Part shown: positions 9,301-15,300 of the stretch, one piece after another
Layout: each line of letters opens with the position of its first letter
Numbering within the stretch: position 1 is the stretch's first letter
NCBI GenBank assembly: GCA_001247695.2
Contig: LGRX02034875.1
Coordinates: 1 to 16,504, forward strand
Origin: Cymbomonas tetramitiformis
Lineage: Eukaryota; Chlorophyta; Pyramimonadophyceae; Pyramimonadales; Pyramimonadaceae
Length of the DNA stretch: 16,504 nucleotides
Direction: 5' to 3'
The notes under the pieces: generated by a model
What the model was told of the DNA's origin: nothing
Seen by the model: the letters and a program-made list of their open reading frames with translations, nothing else
Database searches by the model: none
Translations under genes and position numbers: made by a program

Positions 9301-12300
9301 GTACGACACCGAGGTACTACACAGCGTGGAGAAACCCGTGCTGCGATGGAGTGGGCGGCGTGTCGTATAATCAGCAGGGGAAGAGCACCTGGATTAACCC
9401 CCCTGTGGGCACTACTGGACGTGGTGGCACAGAAGCTGCGGGAAGAGAGTGCTTTGGCGACGGTGGTGGACCCTACCGGCCAGATGAGTCCTGGTTCAGG
9501 GAGTTGGAGGCTCGTGTGTGGAAGGTGGTAGTCCGGCCGGCGCGCAGAGAAGCAGGAACTTCTTTAATCCACGCAGGCTGGCCGGCTCGGAGCTGCCAGG
9601 AGCCACTCAGTGGGACGTTGTCATGCTCGGCATCCTCTCATCCCTATGGGTCCCTGATAATTTGGCGGAGGAGCGCCTATGGGCGTCAACGCGAACGAGG
9701 GCCCTCTGTGTATACTGGTTAATTTGGAGCCTGCGGAATTTTAGAGGTTTCTGTGCCGGTAGATCGATCAGGGTTTCCTGAGCCGTTAGATCAAATCAGC
9801 AGCTGAGTTAGATCTGGCGCCAAAAGTATTTAGGAGTTCCGACAACGCGAATCCGCAGCTCTGTTTTTTTGCCTTGGCAAAAGAACCTTACAAGAAATTT
9901 TCCTAGCGGGAAATTCTTAGTGCGGCACACTGCAATTTTCTATCCCACATTTTAACGTTACTGTGGAAGTCTAAAACTCTTGACGACTTACGAAATGGCC
10001 GATCAAGAAAGTGAGCGAAGCGCGTCGGAGCACAACTCTGGCGCGTCGAAACAACCTAAGCCGAAGACCGGGATAGAAGCCTTGTTGGAGCAACCGGGCG
10101 CCATGACGAAGCTCATGATGGAGCAGATTTAAATCTCAACGCGAGTTGAAGTCACGGAGGAGGCGGGCGCGAAAGCCGCTTGCCAGGCTGGTGGTTCCGC
10201 TCAGAGCGGGGACGCGGAGTTGGAGCAACTGAAGAAGCTCCTCTACGTGCCACATGTGGAGGGTAATCCGTTCCCTATGCGACCTTCCACTCTGGAGACC
10301 GACATGCCGCAAATGTTCGATCTCTACAACGCCAAGACCTACGACGCCCTCTCCAGACACGCTGATTCTTCAATGCGTTACGAGCGGTTGGTGCTTGCCC
10401 CTGCAATTTCGCACATGCACGGCGCGATCGCGTACTCCGAGGTGACCTTGGACTGGTGTCAGGACGAGAAGGACCCTCCAACGCTGGAGGATTTGGGCCC
10501 GCGGATTTACGCAGCTTACGACACGCTCAGGGGTATTTTCTCGCTCCTGAGCAACCGGTACACCATATTGCAGCTCAGAGCGAGCATGGAATCGGACACA
10601 ACCTCTCACGGCGGAGCTGAGGCGCTGCAGGCCAAGCTGGCGTTCATCGAGGAGAAGGTGTAAGCAGGAAGCGACGGGCTGGTGAGCGACTCAGTGCTCA
10701 CGAAGTGGTTGAAGGAATTCGACACCACGAAGGCGAAGGCTGTGATGCAGACCCACGCCAAGGCCAGCGCCAAAGTTTCGCCTTTTCGTTACCATCAAGG
10801 AGTCAAAGGTAAGGGCGTAGCGGGCGGTGGAGCTGGCAAAGGCGAATGCGGCCCGCGGCACCGGCAAGGGCGGCAACGGTGCATGGCTTGGGCGAGGCGC
10901 CCAAGACCAGACCTAACCTTCCAATCGGGGAGGTGTTGGACGCCTTCCACCCCTCGGGGCGTCCAACGGAAAGAGCCCACCCTGCAGGAAGGGTGCGGAG
11001 CACAAGGGGGGCATGGCGCCCAGCTGGCGAGAACTCAGAGGCGATGCAGTGGATCAGCAAGGGGGCAAAGATGCGCTCGGTCGACACGGCGCCTCTGCCT
11101 TTCGATCACGGAATGTCGTTGGGCGACGCCACCCCTCCGCAGCTGGAGGGGATGGCCGCAGAAAACCGAGCGGTGTCTCAAAACGGGCGCATGGGTACGA
11201 GCGAGGAGGGGACCACACGTATCCCGAGTGTTCCTGTTGGCGAAGCCGGGGACGAACAAGTAGCGTCTAGTGATGGACTTCCGCTGGTTGAACGCGCGTT
11301 GCGTCAAGTCCCGTTGCAAAATGAAGACTCTGAAGAAGCTGCGTCGGCTCGTTAAGCCGAACGACTGGTGCATCAGCTTCGACCTCCAGGACGGCTACCA
11401 CGTCGTGGGATTCGACCCCGCCTACTAGGAGTACATGCAATTCGATGTGCGGGGGGAGTTATATAGTTATACGCCCTCGACCCGGGCGTGATGCAGCCCT
11501 CGACCCGGGCGTGATGCAGCCCTCGACCCGGGCGTGATGCAGCCCTCGACCCAAGCGTGATGCAGCCTTGTGGCGAGGCTGCAAAGGCGTTTGTGCTATA
11601 CAGCAACAGTGACCAGACCTTAGAACTTTGAGGAGGAGAGCTACAAACTTCTCAATCATATTCTTTTGGTTTTGGATGAGAACAACGGTACTGCTGACCT
11701 CATCGGTGTGAAGACTCTGACGGGGCCGAACCCAATACTGCAAACCTCGTCCGTGCGTATGAATATGATAACGGAGCCAGGCACCGATGCTGTGGACCTC
11801 TTTCGTGTGAAGTTGACAACAGAGCTGCGTGCGCGCATTGGGACCCTGAATGGTGTCCAGATGGCGGAGGTGCAGACCAAGGACTTTCTTTCCCAAGCTC
11901 TTCGGCAACGCTGAGAGTCAGAGCTGTAACCAGAGCGGTGAAGGAGATGGCAGCAGGCGAAGTAAGCACTGCCACATGACCAGGAAGACACACAGCAGCC
12001 GTGGGTGCCGGCGAGACACACATGAATGGTGCATTGGGCAGTGTTGCAGCTCCCGAGTTCAACACGGGAATTGCGACTGCTGAGTGCCTACGTCTGCATG
12101 GTCTATATACATGCTCTTGTGCCTTTGTGTCCTGCGGTTGGCCAGACGCGGGCACGGTCATGCAGCGGAAACACGTGAGCTCAGTAGATGATGAGCTGTA
12201 GGCCGTGTTGCTGCGAGAGAAGACGTGTTGGTATCAGTTTGTGAAGAGACTTCAAACGGTTCCGTGGAGTGAAGTGAAGTAGCCGAAGGGGTTGCCTGAG

Positions 12301-15300
12301 CACCTGGGCCAGCAGCGGGCCTTGGCACAGGTGAGGTCAGCACCAGGCATGCCGAGCACCTACGGGCAGTTGCCGGGGGACAACGGATACTTGAAGGCTT
12401 CAGTTACTGATGAGTGGATCGGCTCGGAGCCGGACATACTGGGGTGTCAGCCACTGTAGAGAGAACACATTTATGCACATTTCTGCACCCGATCTGTGGG
12501 TGCCACGCTGGAGGAGATGCGTTCTTTTAGTGGATGGTCACTACTCTCCTCAGCAGTGCAGGCCTAAATTGATCCAGCGGCGATGAGGGACAACAACATG
12601 GACTATTATTTCAGGCGCATGGCATCAACACGGTTATGGGGCTTCGCAACGTTTTCAGCATGCCTCACATCCTTGGTCAATGGCAAAATGAGGACTCAAG
12701 CGAGAGTGGCATGCTTAAAATTTGAGTGCAAGAGCGTAAAGTGGTTTCAAATGAGAATCTGCGACTCCTGCGCTTCAGTTGAGACCAAATATCCCATGCC
12801 GTCTCGAGCCACTGCAAATGGAACAGCGAACGGGCATGGGCACCTTAGATCTGTTCCCTTTGAATTCCCACCTCTCCGTACCCCATTCTCCGAGGACTTT
12901 TGATGCGTGCACGGAAGCCATGAATGAAATACTAAAGTATACTTTTAGCGACCGCAGGGCTGCGCAGCATTTACTGTTTTGATTTGCAGTGCTGCCTGCT
13001 TGGCGACGTGCGGCTTCGAGCAAAAGAGAAATCGGGTTACAAATCCACGACGAGCAGGCGATAAGATTCCGGCCTCGACTCAAGCATGTCCGCCTTGATG
13101 TGAGAGTGAGCACAGAGCGCAGCCAAGTGGTGTTCATAGATGGTGCTTACCGTGTCTCCGTCATTCACAACAGTCTCCACAAAGATAAGGTCGGGCTCGT
13201 GCCGTATCACCCAGTCGTCCACCAGAAAGGATAGCACCTGAATCAGAGAGAACCGAGCCACAAAAGCGCAGTCATGAATAGGTGGCTCTGGGTGGGCACG
13301 AGCAGCGCGCAAATGCTATCGGCATAGCAGATGTATATAGCATGTGCACATAGCAGATGTATATAGCATGTGCACATAGCAGATGTATATAGCATGTGCA
13401 CATAGCAGATATACATTGCATGTACACGTAGCAGATGTATATAGCATGTGCACATAGCAGATATACATAGCATGTGCACATAGCAGATATACATAGCATG
13501 TGCACATAGCAGAAATGCATAGCATGTGTACTTATGGTCGATGGATGGGACCCGCTGGTATGCCATGAACGCAGTCACACCACACAGCATGGACACCCCA
13601 TGTCAAGAATTGAAAACATGCGGGCACCTAAGTGCTCCCCACAAATATCAAGAGAAAACACAGAACGTGGACTTCACCACCCTCTGCCTCTCCTTGCAGC
13701 AAAGGCAGACGAATCCACCGAGCTCTCCAAGAGGCAGTGCCCGCCAGGATGGCACCACAGGATTTAGCACACACACAAACACGTCGTGGCGGGATGCAGG
13801 AATCTGGGGGAACGCAGCATGAGCAGTCTGAGCAGGCTTCCGAAGGGGCAGGCGAGGCAGGCGCGATAGCATCGAGGCTTTTGGAGAGCATGGAGGATGT
13901 GCGGCGGGAAGCGGAGCATCTGCGCACTGCGGGGGTCAAGGAGAGGGCACCGCCGAGGCTCGGTCTGGAGGGGCGCACGCGGGCGCAGGCGGGCCCAGCC
14001 AAGTGGCGTCGAGCGTCCAGGATACCTTGGCAGAGTGGGATGAACTCTCATTGCCGGGCCCAGCGAGTGGGGTCTGGACTCAGGAGCAGAGCGGGGCCTC
14101 GCCGGAGCAAGCAATGGTCTTGGCGGAGGGAGGGGTGGCCACCTTGATGGGGGCGAGCAGGCGGGTGGCTCAGCCTCCTTGAGGGGACTGTTGGCATGGG
14201 GGGAACTGGTGAGGGTGACGAGGGAGATGTGGGGAGGAGAATCGCGGGTAGGGTTGACACATGCCGGGCCCCTCAAAGCCCGCTGGCCCATCCCGGCAAA
14301 GTTGACATCAGGCTGCATGGCAACGTACGGCGTCTCGTCAACTTCCCTGCCCACGGGGCGAGGTTGTTGGCCGTGCCGGAACTAACAGTGATGAGCAGCT
14401 GTCGGGAAGGCGACGACCGGGTGGTGAACCATTGGCCACCGGGAGGGCTTGGGACACACAGGCAACTGTGGGGATGGGATCCCAAGTAGGGACAGTGCAT
14501 CACGACAGTTGTGGGCCAAGTGTGGAGCGCATTGCTCAAGTTTGCAGCTTTCTCACAGGGCATTCAGTGCAAGGGCTTCAGTCCCATAGAGTTGGCGCTA
14601 GAAGAGAGGATGGCAGGCGCAAGTCGGTGGCGGGGGCGCAGGTTCGGGTGAGGGCAATCCAGTTCATCATGTTCAGCGCCTTGGGACAGCCCTTGGAGAT
14701 TCCGGCCGTGTCGTGGATGGGCGCCACCACCAAGTTCACGCATAGGACCGCCCCTTTGCTCCCTGAGCCTCACTGGCGCACCTGAGTCCCTCTGCAACTG
14801 CCCTGCTGGCGCACTGCTGCTGTGTCTCTGAAGCCGGCTCACCTCTGCCCCTCGAGCCACTCGAGCCATCCCTTCACCACCAAGACCATATTCGGGACCA
14901 CCCCGCTGCCCTCTACCCACCCTAGAGCCTGGTCTCAAGAGAGCTTGAGAGATGGCTCGCGCAGCTCGGGGGGAAGGGATGAACTGGCTCCAGAGACACG
15001 GCAGCAGCGCGCCGGCGGTGCAGATGCAGGGGGGCTCAGGTGGCTCAGTAAGGCTTAGGGGGTCCCATTCCTCACTAGCGAGCTCCGGAGAATCCGCATA
15101 AGTGTCCCGAAGTGTGTGCTGAATACTTTTGATCCCCGGCGTGGGTACATAGTGCCGTCGGTCCTCTGCGGCTACGGTGTGCCAAAGGAGTCGGTCCAAG
15201 GATAAGCACACACACACTGAACGGCACTGTGCACGAGTGAGCAAGCGAGCGAGCGAGCGAGTGCTTAGTGTGGGTGTGATAATGGGCTTGAGCTTCCTGT

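Larger units (their letters stand above)
8384..12813. repeat. Diverged direct repeats flanking the retroelement pieces
   Basis: About 110 bp at 8384-8493 and 12705-12813 align end to end with gaps. Shared landmarks in order are GAGTGC, TAAAGTGGTTT-like, CTCCT, ATGC.GTCTC and AGCCACTGCA. They have the same orientation and bracket the retroelement remnants. They could be degenerate terminal repeats or copies of another dispersed element. Confidence 0.4.

Noticed and set aside
9817..9835. TGGCGCC near the gag start as a tRNA primer binding site
   Set aside because: Only seven bases fit and the following sequence does not continue the tRNA complement; no flanking terminal repeat was identified.
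11666..11914. Transposase fragment
   Set aside because: The resemblance is too faint; no catalytic residues or inverted repeats were seen, so it is left as an unassigned frame.
13243..13596. Tyr/Cys-rich minus-strand frames over the AT-rich repeat
   Set aside because: Translation of the 26-bp repeat in several frames; no protein features.
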